This document shows, in pieces, positions 9,060 through 17,082 of a DNA stretch of 52,630 nt. The notes under the pieces were generated by a model, which worked only from the letters and a program-made list of their open reading frames with translations, was not told where the DNA came from and searched no databases. This stretch comes from CAZFNQ01 sp964652125 (GTDB lineage Bacteria; Patescibacteriota; Saccharimonadia; Saccharimonadales; JANWIN01). How positions within the stretch are numbered: position 1 is the stretch's first letter; the number at the start of each line of letters is the position of its first letter. Where the stretch lies: NCBI GenBank assembly GCA_964652125.1, contig CAZZAE010000001.1, positions 1 to 52,630 of the forward strand. Direction: 5' to 3'. The position numbers and the translations under genes were made by a program.

Positions 9060-9200
9060 AGCTGACCTCTGTATTCCCTGATACGATAACATAACCGCTA
9101 TGTGCAATACAATAGATTTTTATTAATAACATTAGAAAGTTACTTCATCAAAGGATTAAATTCGATAATAAATAAAATATTTAGTAACTATCTTTAAGTT

Positions 9201-9211
9201 GATATTATAAT
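9201..9211 (+). promoter_or_regulatory. Probable promoter for the dockerin/GH99-like gene
   Basis: The 209-257-nt gap between divergent surface genes holds a plus-strand TATAAT at 9206-9211, about 105 nt before the ATG at 9317. No good -35 is visible. The rest of the gap is AT-rich with no gene. Confidence 0.35.
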
Positions 9212-9316
9212 CGGTTGGGGTTATGGTTTATATAAAAGTAGACTTAAATAAGTAGCAAAATACAGGGTCGTGAATTTAAAAAAAATGTTAAATCTAGCCA
9301 GCCCCAAAGGCAGTTT

Positions 9317-12300
9317 ATGTTAAAGCAGGTCAAGCCTAGTTTTCGTAATGTCGCCATCTTAGTATTTATCATATTGTTTGCTGTTATTGGTTATTTGGCG
9401 CTAAGAAATTCTCGGGCTTCTGGCGCTGATATTAATGGAGACGGTAGTGTTGATGTTTTTGATTTGAGTATTTTAGCTGCCAACTATGGACAAAGTGGTA
9501 AAACTTATGCCCAAGGCGATATTACCGGTGACGGTACGGTTAATATATTGGACTTATCAGTATTGGCATCTGGTTGGGGTAATACTGGTAGTTCTCCTCA
9601 ACCGACCTTGCCAATTAAAGCCATGTTCTACTATCCGTGGTTCCCAGACGCTTGGAATCAACAAGGCTTTAATCCTTTCACTAACTACACGCCCACGGCT
9701 GGACTTTATAGTTCAACTGATAGTACCACTATTAACCGCCATATTGATGACATGATTTATGCTGGTATGAATTCAGCTATTTATTCCTGGTGGGGCCAAG
9801 GCAGTAAAGAAGATACCCGTTTCCAGGCCTTTTTGGATGCGACTGGTACAAAGCCTCTCAAATGGGCACTTTACTATGAATGTGAGGGTAATGGCTCTGG
9901 GGGAACTTGCGGCACAATCGGCGGTCCAGCACCATCATCAACTAACATTGCCAATGATTTGTCATATATAAAGACTCACTATACAAATAACGCTAATTAT
10001 CTAAAGATAAACAATAAGCCTGTCATCTTCGCATACGGTGACGGAACTGATTCCTGTGCTACCGCAACTAATTGGAAAAATGCTAATGCTACTCAGGGTT
10101 TCTATGTTGTCCTAAAAGTTTTTGGTGGCTACGCCACTTGTGCTGATCAGCCAGATAATTGGCATCAGTACGGACCGGCCACTGCTGAAGATGTTCAGGG
10201 CACACATTCAATGTCTATCTCACCCGGTTATTGGAAGAAAGGCTGTCCTTATGGCGGTGGTCTGTGTTCTCAAGGAGATACTCAACCCTTCCTGGCACGT
10301 GATTTAACACGCTGGAATACTAACGTCACTGATCTAAAGAATAGCACTGCTAACTTAAAATTAATAACTACCTATAATGAGTGGGGGGAGGGTAGCATAG
10401 TCGAATCTGCCGATGGTACTCTACCCAATGGCTGGCAATCCGCGTCCGGACATGGTCAGTTTATCGATAGTCTTCATCAAATACTTGTATCTGGTACTCC
10501 AGTAGATAATCCACCATCCGTATCATTATCCTCACCAACCGCCGGCACGGTTAGTGGTAATGTAACCCTGACAGCTAATGCCTCTGATGATCATGGAGTC
10601 AGTAAGATTGAGTTCTTAGTCGATGGCACGGTTGTAAATACCAGTGGTACCAATCCATCTAGTCCGTATAGTTTTACTTGGAATAGCACATCGATTGCTA
10701 ACGGAAGTCATCTAATTACAGCCAGAGCCACTGATACCATTAATCAGCAAACGACTTCATCTAGTGTGACGGTAACTGTCGCCAATGATTCTACGGCTCC
10801 AAGTGTACCATCCGGTTTGAGTGCTACGGCTACTTCCCCAACTCAAGTCAATTTAAGCTGGACAGCTTCAACAGACACCGGTGGCAGCGGTCTAGCTAAA
10901 TACGAGATTTCAAGGGGAGGAACAATTCTGGCCACAATCAATGCTCCGACTACTACTTATAGCGACACAACTGTTAGTCCAAGCACTACCTATTCATACA
11001 CTGTAAAAGCTATTGATGGGGCTGGAAATAAATCAGCAGCATCCATTGCAGCTTCAGTAACAACACCTGCCAACACTGACACTACAGCACCTACTGTTCC
11101 AGGTAGTTTTACTGCTTCTCTACCGATTACGACTGCCAAAACTGTTCATCTTAGTTGGACAGCATCCACTGATACTGGTGGCAGCGGAGTTAATCACTAT
11201 ATACTTTCACGAAATGGAACAGTCATAGCTAATCCATCAGCGGCGGCAGCGACTAGCTATGACGACACTACTACTATTTACAGCACGGCCTATACGTATA
11301 CAATTGCTGCTGTAGATAATGCCGGGAATGTCTCCGGAGCAGCTACAGCCACAATTACAACACCAGCTGCGCCAGCCGATACCCAAGCTCCTAATGTTCC
11401 CACCGCCACCGCAGCAGTAGTTTCGCCGACTCAGGTGACCATAAGTTGGACTGCAGTGACAGATAATCCAACTGACGGTACCGCCTCCGGAGTAAAGGGA
11501 TACCGTGTCTTCCGAGATGGTGTCCAGATTGCCGATATTCTTTCACCTTCTACTTCGACTAATGATGGACCATTTAGCTTCGTATCGGGACAGAGCTATA
11601 GCTATAAGGTCGCAGCTTATGATGTAGCTGGAAACGTTTCTGCCCAATCCGCGGCATCAAGCGTCATTCCAAATCCAGTTGTCGCATCAGGCAATAGATG
11701 CAATAACACTGCCACTGGCAATAAAATTGACACTATTGTAGTTATTTCCGAAGAAAATAGAACATGGAGTAATGTCGGAGGTCCTGGCTTCTCAGCATCG
11801 ACTATGCCATACACTCATACCTTAGCGGCAGAGTGTGGCTTTTTCCAGAACGATACCGAGATTAACTTAACGGAAAACTCTCTGACTCAGTATATTAGTG
11901 TCTGGACAGGTCAAAATGATCCCAATGGTATTGGAAATGACTGCGATCCCACCACGACGTGTAGTTACACTGGTAACAATATCTTTAGGGTATTTCGAAA
12001 TGCCGGCATTCCTCACCGAGAATATGTTGAAGGTGCGACCACTACTTGTTCGGCTTCCGGCAATGCCCCCAAACATATACCTGAGCTGTATATGTGGGAT
12101 CCAACCGATAGGGCTGCCTGTAATACCGAGGTACTACCTATAAGCCAATTCAATTTTGCTACTCCACCAACTGGCTATACCTTTATTACACCAACGCTTT
12201 GTAATGACGGACATGATTGTGGCGATAGCACGGTTGACAGTTGGTTATCCAATACCTCTCGCTTACCGGCTCTATTCAACTCGACCGCTTACAAATCCGG

Positions 12301-12508
12301 AAAAGTCTTAGTTGAAATTTGGTACGATGAAGATCACCCAAAACCAAACTTATTTGCCTGCTGGTCATGTCACCAATTTAATTCATCAGTTGATCCACAC
12401 TACTCTGGCGAATCACTGCTGTGGCTAAACTTAATGAATGCAGATAGTAGTAATTTGGGAGGTGTCTCAACTGGAACAGACATCCGCTCAATAGTGGGTA
12501 CTCCATAA
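9317..12508 (+). CDS. Dockerin + GH99-like + Ig/FN3 + phosphoesterase fusion
   Basis: A 1063-aa extracellular protein. It has an N-terminal membrane segment (about 10-30), a type I dockerin (about 36-91, loops DINGDGSVDVFDLS and DITGDGTVNILDLS), a GH99/WbsX-like (beta/alpha)8 glycosidase domain (about 100-395, with FYYPWF, SWWGQG and YNEWGEGS motifs; this family includes endo-mannosidases), an Ig-like module (about 400-490), three FN3 repeats (about 495-790), and a C-terminal phosphoesterase/acid phosphatase-like domain (about 795-1063) with the ISEENRTW signature and many Cys. It probably acts on a phosphorylated glycan. Only a weak AAAGG site precedes the ATG. Domain identities are from motifs; the substrate is inferred. 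Confidence 0.85.
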   Translation: MLKQVKPSFRNVAILVFIILFAVIGYLALRNSRASGADINGDGSVDVFDLSILAANYGQSGKTYAQGDITGDGTVNILDLSVLASGWGNTGSSPQPTLPIKAMFYYPWFPDAWNQQGFNPFTNYTPTAGLYSSTDSTTINRHIDDMIYAGMNSAIYSWWGQGSKEDTRFQAFLDATGTKPLKWALYYECEGNGSGGTCGTIGGPAPSSTNIANDLSYIKTHYTNNANYLKINNKPVIFAYGDGTDSCATATNWKNANATQGFYVVLKVFGGYATCADQPDNWHQYGPATAEDVQGTHSMSISPGYWKKGCPYGGGLCSQGDTQPFLARDLTRWNTNVTDLKNSTANLKLITTYNEWGEGSIVESADGTLPNGWQSASGHGQFIDSLHQILVSGTPVDNPPSVSLSSPTAGTVSGNVTLTANASDDHGVSKIEFLVDGTVVNTSGTNPSSPYSFTWNSTSIANGSHLITARATDTINQQTTSSSVTVTVANDSTAPSVPSGLSATATSPTQVNLSWTASTDTGGSGLAKYEISRGGTILATINAPTTTYSDTTVSPSTTYSYTVKAIDGAGNKSAASIAASVTTPANTDTTAPTVPGSFTASLPITTAKTVHLSWTASTDTGGSGVNHYILSRNGTVIANPSAAAATSYDDTTTIYSTAYTYTIAAVDNAGNVSGAATATITTPAAPADTQAPNVPTATAAVVSPTQVTISWTAVTDNPTDGTASGVKGYRVFRDGVQIADILSPSTSTNDGPFSFVSGQSYSYKVAAYDVAGNVSAQSAASSVIPNPVVASGNRCNNTATGNKIDTIVVISEENRTWSNVGGPGFSASTMPYTHTLAAECGFFQNDTEINLTENSLTQYISVWTGQNDPNGIGNDCDPTTTCSYTGNNIFRVFRNAGIPHREYVEGATTTCSASGNAPKHIPELYMWDPTDRAACNTEVLPISQFNFATPPTGYTFITPTLCNDGHDCGDSTVDSWLSNTSRLPALFNSTAYKSGKVLVEIWYDEDHPKPNLFACWSCHQFNSSVDPHYSGESLLWLNLMNADSSNLGGVSTGTDIRSIVGTP

Positions 12509-12532
12509 AATGACAAACTATAAAGGAAGCAT

Positions 12533-13021
12533 ATGAACCAGGATAATAAATCACAACCACCCCTTTCGGTACCCACACAACCTGGTCAACAGCGATCGCA
12601 GAGATTCATGGCCTTGGTTTTGGTTTTTATCTTGATCTTAGCCGGACTAGGACTGAGTTGGCATAATCACAAAAACCCCAGCCCAAGAAAAACATTTACT
12701 CAAAAACCTGAAAGTGGACTACAAACGGAGAGTGAACTTGGTGATTATAAACACGAAATTACTATTACCATCACTGCCAAAGGGGTATCGCCGCAGACCC
12801 TAAATATACCAAGTGACACCCGTATTATTTGGATGAATACAGATAAGGTTAAGCACAAACTAGCTATTACCCCAGGTACGCTGGTTCCTCCTAAGTTTGA
12901 TAATTTTCACCAAGTTGATCCAGGTGGCGGCTATCCTTACGTCATCCACCAAGCAGTAACATTTCATTACTATCTAGTGGATAATCCCAAACAGGGTGGA
13001 ACAGTAATAGTAAAGAATTAG
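12533..13021 (+). CDS. Membrane-anchored cupredoxin-like protein
   Basis: A 162-aa protein with one N-terminal membrane segment (about 26-45) and a beta-sandwich domain resembling plastocyanin/cupredoxin proteins (TARGVSPQ-like strand, IIWMNTDKVKHKLAI, then FHYYLVDNPKQGGTVIV). The first His ligand position is kept (KHKL), but the Cys and Met of the usual Cys-His-Met copper loop are absent, so copper binding is doubtful. A good AAAGGAAG site lies before the ATG at 12533. It follows the GH99-like gene by 24 nt and is probably co-transcribed. Confidence 0.7.
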   Translation: MNQDNKSQPPLSVPTQPGQQRSQRFMALVLVFILILAGLGLSWHNHKNPSPRKTFTQKPESGLQTESELGDYKHEITITITAKGVSPQTLNIPSDTRIIWMNTDKVKHKLAITPGTLVPPKFDNFHQVDPGGGYPYVIHQAVTFHYYLVDNPKQGGTVIVKN

Positions 13022-13035
13022 TTTGTTAAACTAAT
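13017..13035 (+). terminator. AT-rich hairpin at the end of the cupredoxin-like gene
   Basis: ATTAGTTT at 13017-13024 pairs perfectly with AAACTAAT at 13028-13035 around a 3-nt loop, overlapping the TAG stop. No T tract follows, so termination is only a possibility. Confidence 0.25.
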
Positions 13036-13074
13036 AATTGAAAGTGCTAGTGTTAAAATGGTGCCAAACGGGAC

Positions 13075-13083
13075 TGCTATTGT
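13075..13083 (+). promoter_or_regulatory. Extended -10 box, near-leaderless
   Basis: TGC-TATTGT at 13075-13083 ends 11 nt before the ATG at 13095, predicting a 5' leader of only about 4-5 nt. No Shine-Dalgarno site is present. Confidence 0.45.
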
Positions 13084-13094
13084 ATGATTGAATT

Positions 13095-14483
13095 ATGAAG
13101 AAGCTATCTCCACCCATAAAGGTAGTGCTTTTATTGGTAGTAATTTTTGCTATTAGTCTAGGTTATGCATTGCTTCATAAATCTGAAGCGGCCAGTGCCG
13201 ATGTAAATAGCGATGGGACTGTAGATATTTTTGATTTAAGCATTCTCGCCAGTAATTGGAACAAAACCGGTCAAACCTTCGCCCAAGGTGATATTAATGG
13301 TGACGGCATTGTAAACATTTTAGATCTCAGTGTTTTAGCTAGCCAATGGGGAGCCGCAAATACTTGTACAGGTGTAAATATGACCAATGGCCAAACCGAT
13401 ATTAATAATAATCCTAGTGGAACAACTTTTTGTTTAAGCGGTACTCATAACTGGACCTTGACGCCGAAATCTGGTGATTCATTTATCGGCCCGGCTATTT
13501 TAGACGGAACTCATACTACCCAATATGCCATATTAGGTAATGGCACTTCTAACGTCACTCTATCTAACCTGGAAGTACGAAATTATTATGCCAATGCCAA
13601 TTCACTAGCCGCAATTGCCGGACACGGCACTACTAACTGGAAATTCTTAAACTTACAAGTACACGATAATGGTACCAGCGGACAAGGTGGTACGGGCGCA
13701 GAGTTAGGAGCATTCTCACAAGTCGTTGGTGGGCGTTATTACAATAACCGTCATCTTGGTATCGGTGGTGGAGGCGGTGCTCATGACTGGGTAATTAATG
13801 GTGCCGAGATTGATCATAATAATTTTACTGATGATACTTACACAACTCGAGACACGGATTGTGGCTGGGAAGCCGGGGGAGTAAAGTATGTCGCCTATAA
13901 CATAACGATTGAAAATTCTAAAGTTCACGACAATGCCTGTAAGGGCATTTGGTCAGATATCAACGCCAACAATAATACAATTATTAACAACCAAGTCTAC
14001 AACAACTGGGATGAGGGTATCTTTATGGAAATAAGTTCCAATGGGACAATTTCTGGTAATACTGTTTATGGGAATGGACTAAAAGACATTAACGGTTGTA
14101 CCTGGTTATGGAGTGGCGGTATTACCCTTGCCGCGTCAGATCACTTTGATGTCCATGACAATATCGTCTATGGCAACTGCAACCCTATCACAGGTATTCA
14201 ACAGACTCGAACTGATGGTAATCCAGGACTGCTCGAATTTGACAGTTTCCACGATAATCAAATCTATGCCACTACGGCAACCCATGGAATCACAGGTGTA
14301 GTTTCAGACAATGGATCCGATCTATCGACCCGAAATATTACATTTACAAACAATCATTATCACCTGTCGAATTTGACTGGCAATTGGTTTGAATGGAAAA
14401 ATAGCACCATCAATAAAACGACTTGGGTTGGATACGGAAATGATACCACCGGCACTTTTGATACAAACACAACTGTTCCCTAG
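13095..14483 (+). CDS. Dockerin + right-handed beta-helix surface protein
   Basis: A 462-aa secreted protein with an N-terminal membrane segment (about 9-27), a type I dockerin (about 33-90, loops DVNSDGTVDIFDLS and DINGDGIVNILDLS), then a long right-handed parallel beta-helix (about 95-462) of repeated short strands rich in Asn and Gly (N-x-T-I-x-N-N-x-V-type rungs). Such folds occur in polysaccharide lyases, pectinase-like enzymes and carbohydrate-binding proteins. The dockerin would dock it to a cohesin such as those at 6166-9059. No catalytic residues can be assigned. It is convergent with rsmA. Confidence 0.82.
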   Translation: MKKLSPPIKVVLLLVVIFAISLGYALLHKSEAASADVNSDGTVDIFDLSILASNWNKTGQTFAQGDINGDGIVNILDLSVLASQWGAANTCTGVNMTNGQTDINNNPSGTTFCLSGTHNWTLTPKSGDSFIGPAILDGTHTTQYAILGNGTSNVTLSNLEVRNYYANANSLAAIAGHGTTNWKFLNLQVHDNGTSGQGGTGAELGAFSQVVGGRYYNNRHLGIGGGGGAHDWVINGAEIDHNNFTDDTYTTRDTDCGWEAGGVKYVAYNITIENSKVHDNACKGIWSDINANNNTIINNQVYNNWDEGIFMEISSNGTISGNTVYGNGLKDINGCTWLWSGGITLAASDHFDVHDNIVYGNCNPITGIQQTRTDGNPGLLEFDSFHDNQIYATTATHGITGVVSDNGSDLSTRNITFTNNHYHLSNLTGNWFEWKNSTINKTTWVGYGNDTTGTFDTNTTVP

Positions 14484-14512
14484 ATACTTAAGTTCCAAAG
14501 CTAGTCTCGGCT

Positions 14513-15286
14513 TTACTTGCTTTTGTAAACAAGCTTATATAAATTAAACCAGTCTTCGAGACTAAGCGCTTGAGCTCTATTTTGTATCGGTATGCTGGCC
14601 TCCTCTAGTAATTTCTCAATTTCTTTCTTATCTTGTTGCAGACCAGCGCTCAATGAATTTATCAAAGTTTTACGACGATTAGCAAAACCAGCTTTAACTA
14701 GCCGGAAAAATAGTTTGTTGTCGACATCAAAGATTGGACTGGTTCGTCTTTTAAGTATTAGGATCTGGGAGTCGACTTTAGGAGCCGGTTTAAAAAGTTT
14801 GGCCGGGACAACTTGGCCCAGACTAACTTGGCAATAATACTGGATACTAACGGCAAGAATACTCATGTCTCCCGGAGCGGCATTAACACGCTCGGCAACC
14901 TCTTTTTGAACGAGTAGTGCTGCTCGAGAGAAAGGATTGGCAGACTCGCAGAGAATCCTTAGTAACTTATTAGTTAGATAGTAAGGAATGTTGGCGACCA
15001 CTTTATAGTCTTTAGGAAGTTTGGTCAGGTCAAAGCTTAAAATATCACCAGCAATAACTTCCAAATTATTAGCTGTTTTAGAATTTAACAAACTAGCCAG
15101 AGATTCATCTAGTTCAACGGCAATTACGTGCTTAGCTTTAGCTGTTAAGAGTTTTGTTAGGCTCCCTTGTCCGGGACCAATTTCCAAAACAACATCATCA
15201 CTACTAACCTCTGCAGCTTGGCGGATAGCTTCCAGACTGGCTTGGTCATTTAGCCAGTGCTGACCAAGTGACTTATTGTTTATCAT
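14513..15286 (-). CDS. rsmA: 16S rRNA dimethyladenosine transferase RsmA/KsgA
   Basis: Uses SAM to dimethylate two adjacent adenosines in helix 45 of 16S rRNA during 30S maturation. The 257-aa protein shows the family start SLGQHWLND, the SAM-binding LEIGPGQG (about 34-41), the acidic VELD and the catalytic NIPY (about 99-102). Its ATG overlaps the TGA of the PPC-domain gene (ATGA), so translation is coupled. An RpfB-like gene lies two genes upstream, echoing the rpfB/yabE-ksgA neighbourhood known in Actinobacteria and Firmicutes. Confidence 0.95.
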   Translation of the reverse strand: MINNKSLGQHWLNDQASLEAIRQAAEVSSDDVVLEIGPGQGSLTKLLTAKAKHVIAVELDESLASLLNSKTANNLEVIAGDILSFDLTKLPKDYKVVANIPYYLTNKLLRILCESANPFSRAALLVQKEVAERVNAAPGDMSILAVSIQYYCQVSLGQVVPAKLFKPAPKVDSQILILKRRTSPIFDVDNKLFFRLVKAGFANRRKTLINSLSAGLQQDKKEIEKLLEEASIPIQNRAQALSLEDWFNLYKLVYKSK

Positions 15287-15705
15287 AAATCTAGTAATTT
15301 TAGACCGGTTGGCTCATCTAACTGCCGAGTTAGTCCATTCTCATACCAGCGGTGTATAAGTACTTCACAGGTTCCACCCACTTCCAATTCCTTAACGTGT
15401 CCACCCCAAGCTTGCATATTACTATCTGAGAAGCTGCCGTGAATATGAAGCACGGGCTCGCTTGTGTCCCAACTAATATTGCCTTGTAAACCGGTTATTT
15501 CCAGCGGTTGGTCTAGTTTTTTCCAGGTATATTGTTTGGTTCCTAAATTATAAAATCCCAGTTCGACATTTTCACACGCGCCCAAGCCACTAAGCCAAGC
15601 ACCACCAATTTTTTGGTCTTTTACTAGAGCTGTTAACTGCTCAACAAGCTTTTCACCTTTTTGTAGTCTAACTAGCCAATTATAGCCGTCATATCTATAT
15701 TTCAT
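15283..15705 (-). CDS. PPC/DUF296-domain protein
   Basis: A 140-aa protein matching the PPC (plants and prokaryotes conserved, DUF296) fold: an N-terminal GEKLVEQLTAL helix, then GAWLSGLGACENVELGFY and the HIHGSFSD metal-binding-like motif followed by GGHVKE. Bacterial PPC proteins form trimers; their function is poorly known, with DNA binding proposed from plant AHL proteins. It overlaps rsmA by 4 nt. It has its own extended -10 placed 6 nt before the ATG, predicting a leaderless mRNA. Confidence 0.85.
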   Translation of the reverse strand: MKYRYDGYNWLVRLQKGEKLVEQLTALVKDQKIGGAWLSGLGACENVELGFYNLGTKQYTWKKLDQPLEITGLQGNISWDTSEPVLHIHGSFSDSNMQAWGGHVKELEVGGTCEVLIHRWYENGLTRQLDEPTGLKLLDL

Positions 15706-15711
15706 ATCTCA

Positions 15712-15720
15712 ATTGTATCA
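15712..15720 (-). promoter_or_regulatory. Leaderless promoter of the PPC gene
   Basis: On the minus strand TGA-TACAAT (hexamer at 15712-15717) ends 6 nt before the ATG at 15705, placing transcription start at or next to the A of the start codon. Confidence 0.55.
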
Positions 15721-15724
15721 GCCC

Positions 15725-17005
15725 TTACCAATAAGTATGCGCATACCAGAAGTTGTAGGCTCCAGACCAACTACCATAGTGACCATCGGCATAACTAGTG
15801 GCCCATTTTAGTTGAGTGACGGCACTAGTCTGCCAGTCATTACCAAAAGGAGCCATTTTATCGCCCGGCGTTGCTTGACCCAAGCCATAGCCATAGCAAC
15901 AGGTTGGAATGCTGGCCGGAGCAAAGCCCGGACAACTACCATACTGACCTTGAAGTTTAGTTGGGCACCAACCTGATTCACGACTAACTATGTAGTTAAC
16001 ATAAGGATAGTCGGATGAGGATATGCCAGCGGCACTCATTAGGACTGACTTATCGGCAGGAATGTAGATGGCTTTACCCCGGGCAATTATTTCCGTAACC
16101 GGATGGACAGCAATGATTTCTTGGATCTTTTTACGTGATATTTCCTTGCCATTTTTTGTTGTAATTGAGTAGGTTACCAGTTTCTTGCCGGCCGCACCCT
16201 TCTGACGAAGAACCGTGGTGCCAAAAGATAAGCTGCTATCTTCAATAGTTTTAGTCGGCGCTGGTATGGCCTCAGTAACACTAATTATCTTGGTGCCTTT
16301 TCGCGAAACTATGACGGACAAGCCAGGTGTAATATGCGTAGAGAAACTCGGACTGACATTGTCGCTATGACTAAGTTTTACATTTTCCTGTGTGAGTAAC
16401 TCACGAACAGTTTTAGCATGGGACCTGATTGCTACTGGTGTACCGTATAGATTCAAATAAACCAAGGTAGCCGGGTCAATAACAAGTTCTTGGCCAATAC
16501 TGCCGGTATGAAGAATATTATCTGGAATTTTAAGTTCTAGATTGTCTTCGGGATAAACCTGGACACCGGCTTGGGCGGCAATACTGCGTGGTGTTGTGGC
16601 GGCACTAAAGACAAAAGTTCGGTGTATGCCCTCGACGATGGTGATAGGCTGAGCACGGTAAACATTAACCCTAAAGTTGTCTTCAACTATATTAGTAGTA
16701 AGATCTGGTTCGACAACATCTCCCTTGTTAATCTTTATTTTAAGTCGCTTTAGCAGCTCACCTACAGTTGGTGCCCGGGTAGGAACGGTAGTTTGTTTTT
16801 TATCGTTGGTCAGTATGACTACATGGGAATCTCCAGCCCCGACTGTTTGCCCTCCCAGGGCAACAAAAGCTACAGCTGTAATAAACAGTAAAGAAATAAG
16901 TGTTGTAACCGGAACAATGAAAGGGTGGTTTTTGAATCTTAGCAGTCGCTTGCGTTTTGAAGACACGTATTTTTTAGAGAATTTTCTGAACTTGAATTTA
17001 CGCAT
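15725..17005 (-). CDS. RpfB-like G5/DUF348 cell-wall lytic protein
   Basis: Probable resuscitation-promoting-factor-like peptidoglycan hydrolase. ATG 17005 gives 426 aa; a TTG extension to 17044 is unlikely. A basic N-terminus and one membrane segment are followed by DUF348 repeats (for example TVPTRAPTVGELLKRLKI and AIRSHAKTVRELLTQENV), a G5-like beta region (RQKGAAGKKLVTYSITTKNG) and a C-terminal lysozyme/transglycosylase-like domain with the candidate catalytic Glu in SRESGW, four Cys and GYGLGQATPGDKM. It acts outside the membrane in wall remodelling. It is 19 nt upstream of the PPC-rsmA pair. Confidence 0.87.
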   Translation of the reverse strand: MRKFKFRKFSKKYVSSKRKRLLRFKNHPFIVPVTTLISLLFITAVAFVALGGQTVGAGDSHVVILTNDKKQTTVPTRAPTVGELLKRLKIKINKGDVVEPDLTTNIVEDNFRVNVYRAQPITIVEGIHRTFVFSAATTPRSIAAQAGVQVYPEDNLELKIPDNILHTGSIGQELVIDPATLVYLNLYGTPVAIRSHAKTVRELLTQENVKLSHSDNVSPSFSTHITPGLSVIVSRKGTKIISVTEAIPAPTKTIEDSSLSFGTTVLRQKGAAGKKLVTYSITTKNGKEISRKKIQEIIAVHPVTEIIARGKAIYIPADKSVLMSAAGISSSDYPYVNYIVSRESGWCPTKLQGQYGSCPGFAPASIPTCCYGYGLGQATPGDKMAPFGNDWQTSAVTQLKWATSYADGHYGSWSGAYNFWYAHTYW

Positions 17006-17082
17006 ATTGGCGGTTTTGGATGATAATTGTCCACCCAAAGCCAACTAACAGTTTAACAAAGTTAACGATGCTACTAAAGTGG

